Shown here piece by piece: positions 8,803-17,364 of a stretch of 64,000 nt of DNA (its first letter is position 1; each line of letters starts with the position of its first letter). The position numbers and the translations under genes were made by a program. The stretch comes from Verrucomicrobium sp. BvORR106 (GTDB taxonomy: Bacteria; Verrucomicrobiota; Verrucomicrobiia; Verrucomicrobiales; Verrucomicrobiaceae). Location of the stretch: positions 1 to 64,000 of the forward strand of contig NZ_BATR01000010.1 in NCBI RefSeq assembly GCF_000739655.1, in the 5' to 3' direction. The notes under the pieces are model-generated. The model was not told where the DNA came from. It saw nothing but the letters and a program-made list of their open reading frames with translations, and did no database searches.

Positions 8803-9393
8803 TCAAGCGCCCACCGCGTAGCGGGTGAAGCGACGCACGACGATGTTCTCGCCGAGCTCAGCGATCTTGCTCTTCACAAGGTCACGAATGACGATCTTGT
8901 CGTCCTTGATGAAGGGCTGCTCAAGGAAGCAGTTGTCAGCAAAGTACTTGTTGATTTTGCCTTCAACGATCTTCTCGACCACGTTGGCAGGCTTGCCCTT
9001 GACCATTTCAGCGGCGATTTCGCGCTCTTTCTCAAGGGTGCTCTCGGGCACATCTTCACGCTGGAGGAAGGAAGGGTTCGCGGCGGCGATGTGAAGCGTA
9101 AGATCCTTCACGAAGGCCTGGAAGTTTTCGTTCTTGGCCACGAAGTCGGTTTCGCAATTGACTTCGATCAGCACGCCCACGCGACCAGCCATGTGGATGT
9201 AGCTGGAGATGATGCCTTCCTTGGCTTCGCGGTCAGCCTTGCCTTCAGCCTTGGTGATGCCTTTTTTGCGCAGGATCGTTTCAGCCTCTTCGATGTTGCC
9301 TTTGGCTTCGGTGAGAGCCTTTTTGCAGTCCATCATGCCCGCATTGGTCTTCTTGCGGAGGTTGTTGACGAGTTCAGCGGTGATTTCAGCCAT
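8803..9393 (-). CDS. tsf: Translation elongation factor Ts
   Basis: It is the guanine-nucleotide exchange factor for EF-Tu. The 196 residues start with the UBA-like N-terminal domain (MAEITAELVNNLRKKTNAGM, MDCKKALTEAKGN). The EF-Ts signature follows: GRVGVLIEVNCETDFVAKN, whose TDFVAKN contacts the EF-Tu nucleotide site. At 196 residues it is a short form, lacking the extended second half of the E. coli protein (283), as in Thermus and many other phyla. It is the second gene of an rpsB-tsf operon. Confidence 0.97.
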   Translation of the reverse strand: MAEITAELVNNLRKKTNAGMMDCKKALTEAKGNIEEAETILRKKGITKAEGKADREAKEGIISSYIHMAGRVGVLIEVNCETDFVAKNENFQAFVKDLTLHIAAANPSFLQREDVPESTLEKEREIAAEMVKGKPANVVEKIVEGKINKYFADNCFLEQPFIKDDKIVIRDLVKSKIAELGENIVVRRFTRYAVGA

Positions 9394-9431
9394 GGGTGGT
9401 AACAGAATGAAAGATTGGAGGGAAACTAAAG

Positions 9432-9455
9432 GGCGCGCAGCAAACGCTGCGCGCC
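9432..9455 (-). promoter_or_regulatory. Hairpin in the rpsB-tsf spacer
   Basis: A 10-bp perfect GC-only stem apart from one A-T (GGCGCGCAGC / GCTGCGCGCC) with a 4-nt loop lies in the 93-bp spacer. Read on the minus strand it is followed by CCTTTAG rather than a full T tract, so it may be a partial attenuator or an mRNA-processing or stability structure between the two genes. Function is inferred from position only. Confidence 0.55.
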
Positions 9456-9486
9456 AGGAAACGAAGCAGCAAGCAACGAAACCGAC

Positions 9487-10179
9487 TTACTTCTTCACCT
9501 CGGCCTGGGCCATGAGGATCGGATCAATCAGCTTCTGAAGGATGATGCGGATGGAGCGAATCGCGTCGTCGTTCGCAGCGATCGGATAATCCACAGCGTT
9601 CGGGTCGGCGTTGCTGTCCACGAGAGCCACGATCGGGATGTGCAGGCGGGTAGCCTCATGCACGGCGATGTGCTCACGGGCGCTGTCAACGATCACCATG
9701 GCGTCCGGAAGGCCGTCCATGTAGCGAATGCCCTTGAGGTTGCGCTCAAGCTTGGCCTTCTCACGGTTGAGGGCCGCGATTTCCTTCTTGGACATCGCCT
9801 TGAACTCGGGGAGCTTCGGGAGATCTTCGAGATACTGCCAGCGGGCCACACTCTTGCGGATGGTCGCCTGGTTGGTGAGCGTACCACCGAGCCAGCGGTG
9901 ATTCACATAGAACTGGCCGACGGCGGTAGCCGCTTCCTGCACGGCTTCCTGAGCCTGGCGCTTGCAACCCACGAAAAGGATGCGCTTGCCCTTGCGGGTC
10001 AGGTCAGCAAGGAAGTTGGCAGCAACTTCAGCCTGCTCGAGCGTCTTCTCGATGTTGATGATGTGGATGCCGTTGCGGGCCTCCAGAAGGAACCCCTTCA
10101 TCTTCGGGTTCCAACGGCGGGTTTGGTGACCGAAGTGTACTCCGGCCTCGACGAGTTCTGCGAGTTGTTGGTAGGACAT
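9487..10179 (-). CDS. rpsB: 30S ribosomal protein S2
   Basis: It is a small-subunit ribosomal protein, late-assembling and needed for S1 binding. It has 230 residues from the ATG at 10179 ([20 protein letters not shown]). The frame stays open to 10347, but family homology begins at MSYQQL, so the extension is rejected. Signatures present: [31 protein letters not shown], the [16 protein letters not shown] block and [26 protein letters not shown]. It is first in the rpsB-tsf operon, preceded by a long leader/intergenic region of about 580 bp. Confidence 0.97.
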   Translation of the reverse strand: MSYQQLAELVEAGVHFGHQTRRWNPKMKGFLLEARNGIHIINIEKTLEQAEVAANFLADLTRKGKRILFVGCKRQAQEAVQEAATAVGQFYVNHRWLGGTLTNQATIRKSVARWQYLEDLPKLPEFKAMSKKEIAALNREKAKLERNLKGIRYMDGLPDAMVIVDSAREHIAVHEATRLHIPIVALVDSNADPNAVDYPIAANDDAIRSIRIILQKLIDPILMAQAEVKK

Positions 10180-10562
10180 GATGCTAACTGAGCCTGAGAC
10201 CGCACTTTCCCGTCTTTGGAGGACGGGCCAGCTCATTCTTTGGGGAATGATCCGGTCGGCAGGCGGATAAACGTTGAACTGATACTGAAAACCTTCCCGC
10301 CCGGCGGAAAGGGGCAGGCAGATTAAAGGCAAATGCTGAATGCGCAAGGAGAATTGCCGGGGTGGAAAAAGTGAAAAGTAGAGAGTGAAAAGTCAAAAGT
10401 CGGGGACCGGGCAAGGCTCAGCGCCGGCAAAGTAAAGGCGGACTTCAGTTTGCGGCGGATGCACTGAGGCAGGCTGAAGCCTGGACTCCGCACAGCTTCC
10501 AAAAAACCGTGCGTGCAAAGTAGCCTGTCGGAAGCTCTTCCTCGAAGAGGATTCGGCCCCAA

Positions 10563-10597
10563 ACCCAACGTTGGCGAGCTCCCAGCGAACCTACGTT
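10563..10597 (-). repeat. Dispersed 35-bp intergenic repeat, copy 1
   Basis: On the minus strand this segment begins AACGTAG, has CGCTGG in the middle and CAACGTT near the end. It matches 27545-27579 (plus strand) at 28 of 35 positions, and its first half resembles 53161-53178. All sites are intergenic. Confidence 0.6.
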
Positions 10598-10687
10598 AGG
10601 TGGGCAATGAAATAGCGCTTACTCCGAAGGAGTTACGGCGGTCAGACTCCCTGTCCGCCGCCCTCCGCCCCCCTTGTCCCAACGGCA

Positions 10688-10719
10688 AGGGGCAAAGAAC
10701 CTCACAGCTCTTTGCCCCT
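10688..10719 (-). terminator. Possible terminator hairpin after proS
   Basis: An 11-bp perfect stem (AGGGGCAAAGA / TCTTTGCCCCT) lies 42 bp past the proS stop. It is not followed by a T tract on the minus strand, so rho-independent termination is uncertain; it could instead protect the mRNA 3' end. Confidence 0.45.
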
Positions 10720-10760
10720 GCTCTCCCGGGGAAATTCCCGAAATCTTGATTGGGCGCCGA

Positions 10761-12293
10761 TCAATAACTCTTCGCGAACACTACGCGGCGGGAGCTCGGC
10801 TTGCCCGTCAGGAAGCAAGTTCCCTCCTCGGCATACTCGTCGCCGTTCGGGATGCAGCGGATCGTCACCTTGAGCTCCTTCTGAAGCCGGTCTTCGTCTT
10901 CGCTGCTGCCAGCCCAATGCATGAGGGCGAACCCGCCATGGATTTCAGGCTTGTCTTCATTCTTGGGCGTGAAGAAGGCGCGGAACTCCTCTTCGGTGCT
11001 GAGCTTGTGCATGTGCTCGTCGCGCAGCGCCGTGGCGCGCTCGAGGAGTTGCTTCTGGATGTCGGCGAGGATGTCGGCGACGTCTTGAATGAACTGCTCT
11101 TTGGGGATGAATTCCTTCTCTTTGGGGCCGCGGTCGCGACGCACCACCGCCACACTGCGGCTGGTGATGTCGCGAGGACCGATTTCGACACGAATCGGCA
11201 CCCCTTTCTTGATCCACTCCCAGTTGCGGGCACCGCCGGCGATGTCCCGCTTGTCCACGTGGACGCGCAGCGGCTCGCCATGGAAGGCATGGGCGCGCAG
11301 AGTCTTGGCCAGCGCTTCGCAGGCATCGATAACCGCATCCTTGGTATCAGGCTTGGGCGTGACGGGAAGAATCACGATCTGCGTGGGAGCGATGCGAGGC
11401 GGCAACACTGCTCCGTCATCGTCCGCGTGAGCCATCAGCAGGGTGCCGATCAACCGGGTGCTCACACCCCAGCTCGTCGTCCAAGCGTGATGGCGAAGAT
11501 TGTCGCGGCCGAGGAATTCAATGTTGGCAGCCTTGGCAAAGTTCTGACCCAGGAAATGCGACGTGCCCGCCTGGATGGCCTTGCGATCCTGCACCATGGC
11601 CTCAACCGTGAAGGTGTTCAGTGCGCCGGGGAACCGCTCACGCTCGGTCTTCTCCCCTGGAATGGCGGGAATGGCGAGGTAGTTGCGGAGGAACTCTTCA
11701 TAGACGCCGTGCATGAGTTTGGCCTCTTGCATGGCCTCCTCAGAGGTTTCATGGGCGGTGTGCCCCTCCTGCCAGAGGAACTCCGCCGTGCGGAGGAACA
11801 AACGGGGGCGCATCTCCCAGCGCATCACGTTGGCCCACTGGTTGATGAGCAACGGCAGGTCACGATAGCTTTCCACCCAGCGGGCGAAGGCCGCACCGAT
11901 GATTGTCTCAGAGGTGGGGCGAATGACAAAAGGCTCCTCCAGCTTTCCGGTGGGCTCCATCTTCACGGTGCCGTCGGGCTGCTTCACGGCCTCCAGGCGA
12001 TGATGGGTCACCACAGCACATTCGGTGGCGAAGCCTTCGGCATGCTGAGCTTCCTTTTCCAGGTAGCTCAGGGGGATCAGCAGGGGGAAATACGCATTCT
12101 GGTGCCCCGTTTCCTTGAACTTGGCATCCAGGTGTTTCTGGATGAGTTCCCACACCCCGTAGCCCCACGGCTTGATGACCATGCAGCCGCGCACCTCGGA
12201 GTTTTCGGCGAGATCGGCGGCGCGGACGACCTGTTGATACCACTCAGGAAAGTTGTCGGCGCGGGTGGGGGAGATGGCGGAGGCGTTGCTCAT
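10761..12293 (-). CDS. proS: Prolyl-tRNA synthetase, archaeal/eukaryal type
   Basis: It charges tRNA-Pro with proline. It has 510 residues from the ATG at 12293; the open frame extends to 12398 but the 35 extra residues look non-coding. Class II motifs are visible: IRPTSETIIGAAFARW, then VMRWEMRPRLFLRTAEFLWQEGHTAH, and motif 3 in SWGVSTRLIGTLLMAH. An anticodon-binding domain follows from about 290 (APTQIVILPV, RVEIGPRDI). The C-terminal domain ends in Tyr (VVFAKSY), as in archaeal-type ProRS. The editing (INS) domain of the E. coli type is absent. This short form is known from several bacterial phyla. No T-box or other leader seen. Confidence 0.96.
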   Translation of the reverse strand: MSNASAISPTRADNFPEWYQQVVRAADLAENSEVRGCMVIKPWGYGVWELIQKHLDAKFKETGHQNAYFPLLIPLSYLEKEAQHAEGFATECAVVTHHRLEAVKQPDGTVKMEPTGKLEEPFVIRPTSETIIGAAFARWVESYRDLPLLINQWANVMRWEMRPRLFLRTAEFLWQEGHTAHETSEEAMQEAKLMHGVYEEFLRNYLAIPAIPGEKTERERFPGALNTFTVEAMVQDRKAIQAGTSHFLGQNFAKAANIEFLGRDNLRHHAWTTSWGVSTRLIGTLLMAHADDDGAVLPPRIAPTQIVILPVTPKPDTKDAVIDACEALAKTLRAHAFHGEPLRVHVDKRDIAGGARNWEWIKKGVPIRVEIGPRDITSRSVAVVRRDRGPKEKEFIPKEQFIQDVADILADIQKQLLERATALRDEHMHKLSTEEEFRAFFTPKNEDKPEIHGGFALMHWAGSSEDEDRLQKELKVTIRCIPNGDEYAEEGTCFLTGKPSSRRVVFAKSY

Positions 12294-12594
12294 GTCTGGA
12301 AGCCCAAGCAATGCAGGAGCCCACGCCCACTTGCAAGCACCAACTGGGGAGGAAGCACCGAACGGATGCCCCGGAGCCAACCCTGGCGGGATGCACAATC
12401 AAAACCGATGCGGCATTGCCACAGCGACCGGTGTTTGGCGCGACAAAGGCTTGTGATACCGCTGAGGCCCCCTCTTTACTGGCCCCCAGAACCCTCTCAT
12501 TCCGAGGATCTCCAACAAACACCTTCCCCAGGGCGGCCTCGTCAAACGCGAGTGCCTACCCTCTTATCCGCCTCAAATGAACGGACCGCCGCTA

Positions 12595-13122
12595 CTACTG
12601 CGGCATCATCGAGGGCCCCTGCTGGATCGTCCCATCAGGCATCAGCATGTTTGGCCCCTGCGTCTTTTTGTGGAAGCCGCCCCGCTCCAGCACCCAGGGC
12701 TGGTTCCAGCGGAAAGCCGTGTTCGGGGAGTCATCGAATGTCGTGGGCACATAGGAGCTCGTGTAGATCTCATCCCCACTGTCATCATTGGCCTCACCTC
12801 GGTGGGTGTCATCTGCCGGACAGACCCAATTGGTCTTGGCTATGCCGTAATCCTTCAGTTTCTCGTACCACCACTTCCACTCCCTCTCTTCATCATCGTA
12901 GCCTTCCTCAGGAAGCTGGGGCCACACCATTTCATGGTCCTGCATGTAGGTGTTGAACCCCACATGCATGATCCTCATGTTGGAAATACAGGCAGCGTAG
13001 CCTGCCATGTGCCGGAATTTACCGAACACGGGAAACGAGATGGTCGCAAGCAACGCCACAATGGCGATGACGATCAACATCTCAATGAGGGTGTATCCGT
13101 GGGGAGCGGGGCGTTTTCTCAT
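12595..13122 (-). CDS. Type IV pilin-like / pseudopilin protein
   Basis: The 175-residue protein has a class III prepilin signal: a short basic leader MRKRPAPHG, cleavage after Gly, then YTLIEMLIVIAIVALLATISF, with Tyr replacing the usual Phe at +1 and the conserved Glu at +5. The rest has four Cys and a Trp-rich globular head. The C-terminal PNMLMPDGTI resembles the DG end motif of the abundant planctomycete/verrucomicrobial DUF1559 and GspG-like pseudopilins. It would be processed by a prepilin peptidase and inserted in a pilus or type II pseudopilus. No secretion apparatus genes are adjacent. The gene follows the secreted protein at 13205, separated by a terminator. Confidence 0.85.
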   Translation of the reverse strand: MRKRPAPHGYTLIEMLIVIAIVALLATISFPVFGKFRHMAGYAACISNMRIMHVGFNTYMQDHEMVWPQLPEEGYDDEEREWKWWYEKLKDYGIAKTNWVCPADDTHRGEANDDSGDEIYTSSYVPTTFDDSPNTAFRWNQPWVLERGGFHKKTQGPNMLMPDGTIQQGPSMMPQ

Positions 13123-13130
13123 CTCTCACT

Positions 13131-13164
13131 AAAAGGAAAATGCCGCGCGACGAATCGCGCGGCA
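13131..13164 (-). terminator. Rho-independent terminator
   Basis: A 10-bp perfect stem (TGCCGCGCGA / TCGCGCGGCA) with a 4-nt loop, followed on the minus strand by TTTTCCTTTT. It lies about 40 bp past the stop of the secreted-protein gene at 13205 and separates it from the prepilin gene downstream. Confidence 0.88.
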
Positions 13165-13204
13165 CAAAGGGACTTCAGATCAAGCTGGAAACAGGCTGAC
13201 TAGA

Positions 13205-14020
13205 TTAGCGGGAACCCAAGAAGAAGCGGCGGTTGCCGTAAACATTCATCTTGTAGGTCTCAGCGTTTTCCTGCACCTGATCGATGTTCTTCGGCGTGAT
13301 CGCGGCAAGGAAGTCGGGATCGCTAAGGAAATCAAACAGAGCACCGAAATCCACCGTGCCGTCGTCACCCGCCTGGATGTCGGAGAGGCTCTCAGCGATC
13401 TGCTGGGCAAGACCGGAGATGATCGGCTGAGCGTCTGGAGAGATCAGGGTGATCTTGCCAGTGCCGGAGAAGCGGAGCTCAGGATAGGTCTTCGTGATCT
13501 TGGCAACGAAGTTCGTGTTGGCCACGAAACCACGGCCGCCGTTGTTCACCACGCTGGTGGAGGAGTTGACGGTGTTGCTGGAGCCGAAGAGGAAGAAGCT
13601 GCCCTGGGTGTTCGTGGAAGCCTGATCGCTCAGGGTCACTTCGGACTGGGAGTTGGTGACGCAAGTCACTTCACGGCGGTCCATGTCCACCATGCCGGAT
13701 GCGGTGCCGAAGAACGCGATGCCCTTGTAGTAAAGGACGCTGCGATTCAGGTAGCTGCCCACCGTCGAGTTGGAAGTGGTCGTGCTGCCACCGCCGCCCG
13801 TAGCACCTGAGGCAACCGAAGGACCAAGGTCCACGTTGTTCGCCCACTGTGCGTAGCCGGAACCGTTTTTGTACCGCAGGGAGGCCTGGTACACACCTTC
13901 ATTGTCCAGCGTGGCGCTGTAGTCACCACCATCAAATGGACCGCCCACCCAGGCAAATGCCTGTGAGCCCGACAGGAGCGCAAGACCAGCAAGAACTGAA
14001 AATAGCTTTTTCTTAGTCAT
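13205..14020 (-). CDS. Secreted Ser/Thr/Gly-rich protein, unknown function
   Basis: The product has 271 residues from the ATG at 14020. A Sec signal peptide is clear (MTKKKLFSVLAGLALLSGSQAFA, cleavage before WVGG). The mature start FAWVGGPFDGGDYSATLDNEGVYQ recurs in verrucomicrobial exported proteins, as far as I recall, but I know no function. A Gly/Ser/Thr-rich patch (GATGGGGSTTTSNSTVG) probably forms a flexible linker. The C-terminal part has a FGALFDFLSDPDFLAAI helix and ends NVYGNRRFFLGSR. It has its own terminator and is probably an abundant envelope protein, inferred only from its isolated, well-terminated layout. Confidence 0.65.
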   Translation of the reverse strand: MTKKKLFSVLAGLALLSGSQAFAWVGGPFDGGDYSATLDNEGVYQASLRYKNGSGYAQWANNVDLGPSVASGATGGGGSTTTSNSTVGSYLNRSVLYYKGIAFFGTASGMVDMDRREVTCVTNSQSEVTLSDQASTNTQGSFFLFGSSNTVNSSTSVVNNGGRGFVANTNFVAKITKTYPELRFSGTGKITLISPDAQPIISGLAQQIAESLSDIQAGDDGTVDFGALFDFLSDPDFLAAITPKNIDQVQENAETYKMNVYGNRRFFLGSR

Positions 14021-14102
14021 GGCCTCGAAACTAGCGGACTCGTACACATCCCTTCAAGATTTTTTTTGAAATTCATTCGTTTCGCTCCGACTGCATTGCC
14101 CC

Positions 14103-14894
14103 ATGCCGCCGGACTACCATTTGCACACCCCTCTCTGCAAACATGCCGAGGGCCATCCCCGTGAGTATGCCGCTGCCGCTGTGGCACTTGGACTGCCGGA
14201 GATCGGCATGTCGGATCACAGCCCGATGAAGTCACACTTTGATGACTGGCGCATGGAGTGGGAGGAATTTCCCCGCTATCTGGAGATGGTGGACGAAGCC
14301 CGGGCCGAGTACCCCTCCCTGCCTATTCGCCTGGGTCTGGAGGTGGATTATCTGGAAGGAGGGGAGGCCTGGGTCGAAGAACTCGCGACCAAGGCCCCGT
14401 TCGACTACCTGATCGGCAGCGTGCACTACATCGCCCCCGGATGGGATGTGGACAATCCCAAGCACCTCTCGCGCTTCGCGGAGCACGGCGTGGAGGAGAT
14501 CTGGAGCACCTACTGGCGGCTGTTCGAAAAGGCGATTCGTTCCCGGCTTTTCGATTTCATGGGTCACCCGGACCTTCCCAAGAAGTTCGGCCACCGCCCT
14601 TCAGGCGACCTGCGCCCGTACTACGAACCCACGATCCAGGCCCTGGCGGACACTGGCACCGCGATCGAAATCAACACCGCAGGGCTGCGCAAGGACGTGC
14701 GGGAGATGTACCCCAGTCGCGAATTTCTTGAGATGGCGTTTTCCGCAGGGGTCCCCTTGCTGATCAACTCTGACGCTCACGCCCCCGGTGAGGTGGGCGC
14801 GGATTTCGGGAAGGGCGTGGCGCTGGCCCGGGAAGTGGGTTACACGCACACCCTCAAGTTTGTGGGCCGCACTGCCACCCCCATCCCGCTCTGA
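14103..14894 (+). CDS. hisK: PHP-family histidinol-phosphatase
   Basis: It hydrolyses histidinol phosphate to histidinol, the penultimate step of histidine synthesis. The 263 residues hold the four PHP-domain metal-site motifs in order: DYHLHTPLCKHAEG (about 4-17), GMSDHSP, the GLEVDYLEG and GSVHYI blocks, FMGHPDLPKKFG, and INSDAHAPGEVG near 224. Length and motif set match the HisK/HisJ-type rather than the HAD-type HisB phosphatase. The start ATG is 19 bp upstream of nothing conserved, and translation begins directly at the DYHLH motif. folP follows after 18 bp, so the two probably form an operon. Confidence 0.9.
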   Translation: MPPDYHLHTPLCKHAEGHPREYAAAAVALGLPEIGMSDHSPMKSHFDDWRMEWEEFPRYLEMVDEARAEYPSLPIRLGLEVDYLEGGEAWVEELATKAPFDYLIGSVHYIAPGWDVDNPKHLSRFAEHGVEEIWSTYWRLFEKAIRSRLFDFMGHPDLPKKFGHRPSGDLRPYYEPTIQALADTGTAIEINTAGLRKDVREMYPSREFLEMAFSAGVPLLINSDAHAPGEVGADFGKGVALAREVGYTHTLKFVGRTATPIPL

Positions 14895-14912
14895 AATTCA
14901 GCCCGCGCCGCC

Positions 14913-15809
14913 ATGTTGCTCCGAGCCCGAGGCCATCAAGTCCGCTTCCCACGTCGCCCGCTGGTCATGGGCATTGTGAACATCAATGACGACTCTTTTT
15001 CTGGCGACGGATCGCTCGACGCCGGGGTTGCCCTGGCTCAGGCAAGGCAGTTTTTGGAATCTGGGGCCGACATCATCGATATCGGCGCAGAGAGCGCGCG
15101 GACCAACCGGGCCGCCATCACGGAAGAGGAGGAGGTCGCCCGGCTCGTACCGTTTTTGGCCGCCTGGCCTGCGCTGCTCGCAGAATATGCCGGCCCGCCG
15201 TGGGATGCAGACCAACTCTGGCCTCCCCTGCTCTCGATCAACACCTGGCGCAGCGGCGTGATCGAGCGGGTCCTTCCCTTGGGTGGAGATCTGATCAACG
15301 ATATCTCCGGCCTGCCTGACGCCCGCAATGCTGAACTCTGCGCCAAGCACGATGCGGCCCTGCTTATCATGCACAGTGTGGGTGAGCCCAAAGTCCCCCA
15401 CACTCATGTCAGCTATCCGGACGTGATGGCGACGCTGGACCGTTTTTTCGAAGACAAACTGGCTCTAGCCACGAGCTCCGGGCTTTCAGAGGAGTATGTG
15501 ATGCTGGATCCCGGCATCGATTTCGCCAAACAGCGCGACGACAATCTGGCAATCTACCGGGAGCTTGAGCGGTTGCACCGCTTCGGCCGGCCGCTGCTGC
15601 TGCCGGTCTCACGGAAAACCGTGATCGGCCAGATCCTGGACTTGCCCAACCCACAGGACCGGGATGCCGGCACCGTGGCCTGCATCGCCGCCGGGATGCG
15701 CCGCGGTGCGCACATCTTCCGCGTCCACCATGTGGAAGCAGCAGCTCAGGTGGTGAAAGTCCTCTGGCAGGCCACTCACCTGAAACCTGCGGCTACTTCC
15801 GCCGGGTGA
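14913..15809 (+). CDS. folP: Dihydropteroate synthase
   Basis: It condenses p-aminobenzoate with hydroxymethyl-dihydropterin pyrophosphate in folate synthesis. The 298-residue TIM barrel carries the N-terminal signature in a variant form, VMGIVNINDDSFSGDGS (usual NVTPDSFSDGG), followed by GADIIDIGAESAR, then SINTWRSGVIERVL, DLINDISGL, LLIMHSVGEP and LDPGIDFAKQRDDN. The last strand holds SRKTVIGQ and IFRVHHVEAA. All the canonical pterin and pABA contacts have a recognisable equivalent, so the change in the first motif looks lineage-specific. Its 3' end overlaps the convergent membrane gene by 17 bp. It lies 18 bp after hisK. Confidence 0.93.
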   Translation: MLLRARGHQVRFPRRPLVMGIVNINDDSFSGDGSLDAGVALAQARQFLESGADIIDIGAESARTNRAAITEEEEVARLVPFLAAWPALLAEYAGPPWDADQLWPPLLSINTWRSGVIERVLPLGGDLINDISGLPDARNAELCAKHDAALLIMHSVGEPKVPHTHVSYPDVMATLDRFFEDKLALATSSGLSEEYVMLDPGIDFAKQRDDNLAIYRELERLHRFGRPLLLPVSRKTVIGQILDLPNPQDRDAGTVACIAAGMRRGAHIFRVHHVEAAAQVVKVLWQATHLKPAATSAG

Positions 15810-16308
15810 GAAGCAAGCCCACCATCTGGATGACCAGGCCCACGGCCAAAGACACGGCACCAGGCTTGATTTGAGTTTTCGCGATGATGGAGTTGAGGTC
15901 CATCGCAGGGAGGCCTGCGGCCTTCAATTCCTCAAAGCCTGCGGCAAGGAGATCCACCTTGCTCCATAGATCCTTGACCAAAAATCCCAGTGCACTGACG
16001 GCAATGATCCAGGCGATCCAGGCAAACTTGGCGGATCTCAGCCAGGAAAGGGCCATTACGATCACGGCGGAAGAGACGAGGGTCCACGCGGCAGCGCGGT
16101 TCATCTCAAAGAGGCTCACCACCCCGATCATCGGCATGTTCAAGACCTCGCCTTTGGCACCCCAAAGAATGAGGGATGCCCCGACGAGGGATAGAACGAA
16201 ACGGGGAAAGGGCATGGTTTTGGCAGATGGCAACGATTTAGGAGCGAATCGCATTTCAGGCAACCGCTCAATTTCTTCTGACCGCAAGGGGGGGACGGCA
16301 GGATTCAT
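15793..16308 (-). CDS. Integral membrane protein, unknown function
   Basis: The 171-residue protein is read from the ATG at 16308; the frame is open to 16578, but the upstream part is low-complexity and non-homologous looking. Four hydrophobic segments are visible: FVLSLVGASLILWGA, AAWTLVSSAVIVMALSWL, FAWIAWIIAVSALGFLV and AVSLAVGLVIQMVGLLL, with an Arg/Lys tail TRRK. A helical, soluble loop (SKVDLLAAGFEELKAAGLP) separates helices 3 and 4. No family recognised. The stop overlaps the end of folP on the other strand by 17 bp, so the two convergent transcripts overlap. Confidence 0.7.
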   Translation of the reverse strand: MNPAVPPLRSEEIERLPEMRFAPKSLPSAKTMPFPRFVLSLVGASLILWGAKGEVLNMPMIGVVSLFEMNRAAAWTLVSSAVIVMALSWLRSAKFAWIAWIIAVSALGFLVKDLWSKVDLLAAGFEELKAAGLPAMDLNSIIAKTQIKPGAVSLAVGLVIQMVGLLLTRRK

Positions 16309-16589
16309 GATACCGGTGTAAACGGGGTGTCCGGCGCACCCCCGCAAAGGGGCGCGCCGGTGGGGTTTTGTGAAGACCCCGGGCTCGAAGGGGGGCGAAC
16401 CGTGTGGGGCCTTCAAGAGCATGCATTTGCAAATCCGGATCAATGTGACGGGAAAAGTAAAACTATTTCCCTGCCGTCCGTAGAATTCCATACAGGGTAG
16501 TGCTCGCTTCCGGTGCACTTTGTGCTTTGGTAAGCACTTATCGTCCCTGCTACAGCGGCCCAGTTCGACTCGCAACACCGTGAGCCACT
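16309..16589. other. Divergent intergenic region with GC-rich hairpin
   Basis: These 280 bp separate the membrane gene (minus) from the sigma-factor gene (plus) and must hold both promoters. A GC-rich dyad lies at 16331-16360 (CCGGCGC / GCGCCGG outer arms with inner CCCC/GGGG). The remainder contains no motif I can assign. Confidence 0.45.
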
Positions 16590-17348
16590 ATGAACGACAA
16601 GTTCTCCACTGCCCGATTCTCCACCACTTCTCATGACTCCACGTTCGTGACCAAGTGGGACGTGGTTAACCGCGCCAAGGGCGGCGGGATGGACCGCGAC
16701 TCTGCGAACGCGCTGGAGGAACTTTGCCGGATCTACCGGCACCCGATCTACATCGCCCTCCGGTTCAAGCACGGGTACGAGCATCATGACTCTGAGGATC
16801 TGGCCCAGACTTTCATCACCTGGCTGATCCATGGCGACTACCTGAAGCGCGCCGATCCTGAAAAGGGCCGTTTCCGTTCTTTCCTGCTGAGCTATCTGGA
16901 CAACTTCGTGGCCAATCACCGCCGCAAGCAACATGCCCAGAAGCGTGGGGGCCATGCGATTCACGTGCCGGCGGAGTTCCCCAGCGAAACCAACCGCACG
17001 GCGGTGGAGCCGCGGGATGACAACACTCCAGACAAAGAGTTCGACCGCGCCTGGACGCTTGCCACTTTCCGTGAAGCCCTGGACCGGCTGAGGGCGAAGT
17101 TTGTTGCGGAAGGCCGGGGTGAAGAATTTGACACCCTTCAGGATTTCCTCCTCAGAAAGCGGGGAGAAGGCGAAAGCTACGAAGTGGCCGCAGGCCGCCT
17201 GGGGATCACGGAAGTGACCATGCGTCAGCGCGTCTCCCGCTTTGGCCGGAAATTCCGCCAGATGCTGGAAGAGGTGATCAAGCCGATGGTGAGTGAGGCG
17301 GAACTCGATGATGAGCTGAGCTATCTCTGGCGCTGCTTCGAGAAGTAA
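16590..17348 (+). CDS. ECF-like RNA polymerase sigma factor
   Basis: This 252-residue protein would direct RNA polymerase to a specific promoter set. Region 2 is seen at about 45-115: LEELCRIYRHPIYIALR, SEDLAQTFITWLI, and the -10 recognition helix FRSFLLSYLDNFVANHRRK. Region 4 is at about 190-230: YEVAAGRLGITEVTMRQRVSRFGRKFRQML, a typical helix-turn-helix. A charged 45-residue linker holds GHAIHVPAEFPSETN. It is longer than most ECF factors (about 190), like the extended ECF groups of Planctomycetes/Verrucomicrobia. No anti-sigma gene is adjacent; the next gene is convergent, 16 bp away. Regulation and targets cannot be read from this context. Confidence 0.85.
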   Translation: MNDKFSTARFSTTSHDSTFVTKWDVVNRAKGGGMDRDSANALEELCRIYRHPIYIALRFKHGYEHHDSEDLAQTFITWLIHGDYLKRADPEKGRFRSFLLSYLDNFVANHRRKQHAQKRGGHAIHVPAEFPSETNRTAVEPRDDNTPDKEFDRAWTLATFREALDRLRAKFVAEGRGEEFDTLQDFLLRKRGEGESYEVAAGRLGITEVTMRQRVSRFGRKFRQMLEEVIKPMVSEAELDDELSYLWRCFEK

Positions 17349-17364
17349 GCCTGCGGTGCTCCCT

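Larger units (their letters stand above)
10180..10760. other. Long intergenic region between proS and rpsB
   Basis: These 580 bp hold no convincing gene. Both flanking genes are on the minus strand, so the region contains the 3' end of the proS transcript and the promoter and leader of rpsB. Visible elements are a dispersed repeat at 10563-10597, a GC-rich stem at 10688-10719, a CATTC/GAATG hairpin near 10227-10245, and an AAAAGT-type purine run near 10370-10400. An S2 autoregulatory leader could lie close to rpsB but no known motif was recognised. Confidence 0.5.

Noticed and set aside
10674-12956. A 760-codon plus-strand open frame antisense to proS
   Set aside because: It overlaps the entire well-supported proS gene on the other strand; the sequence is low-complexity Arg/Pro/His-rich and contains no domain, as expected of a GC-rich antisense shadow.
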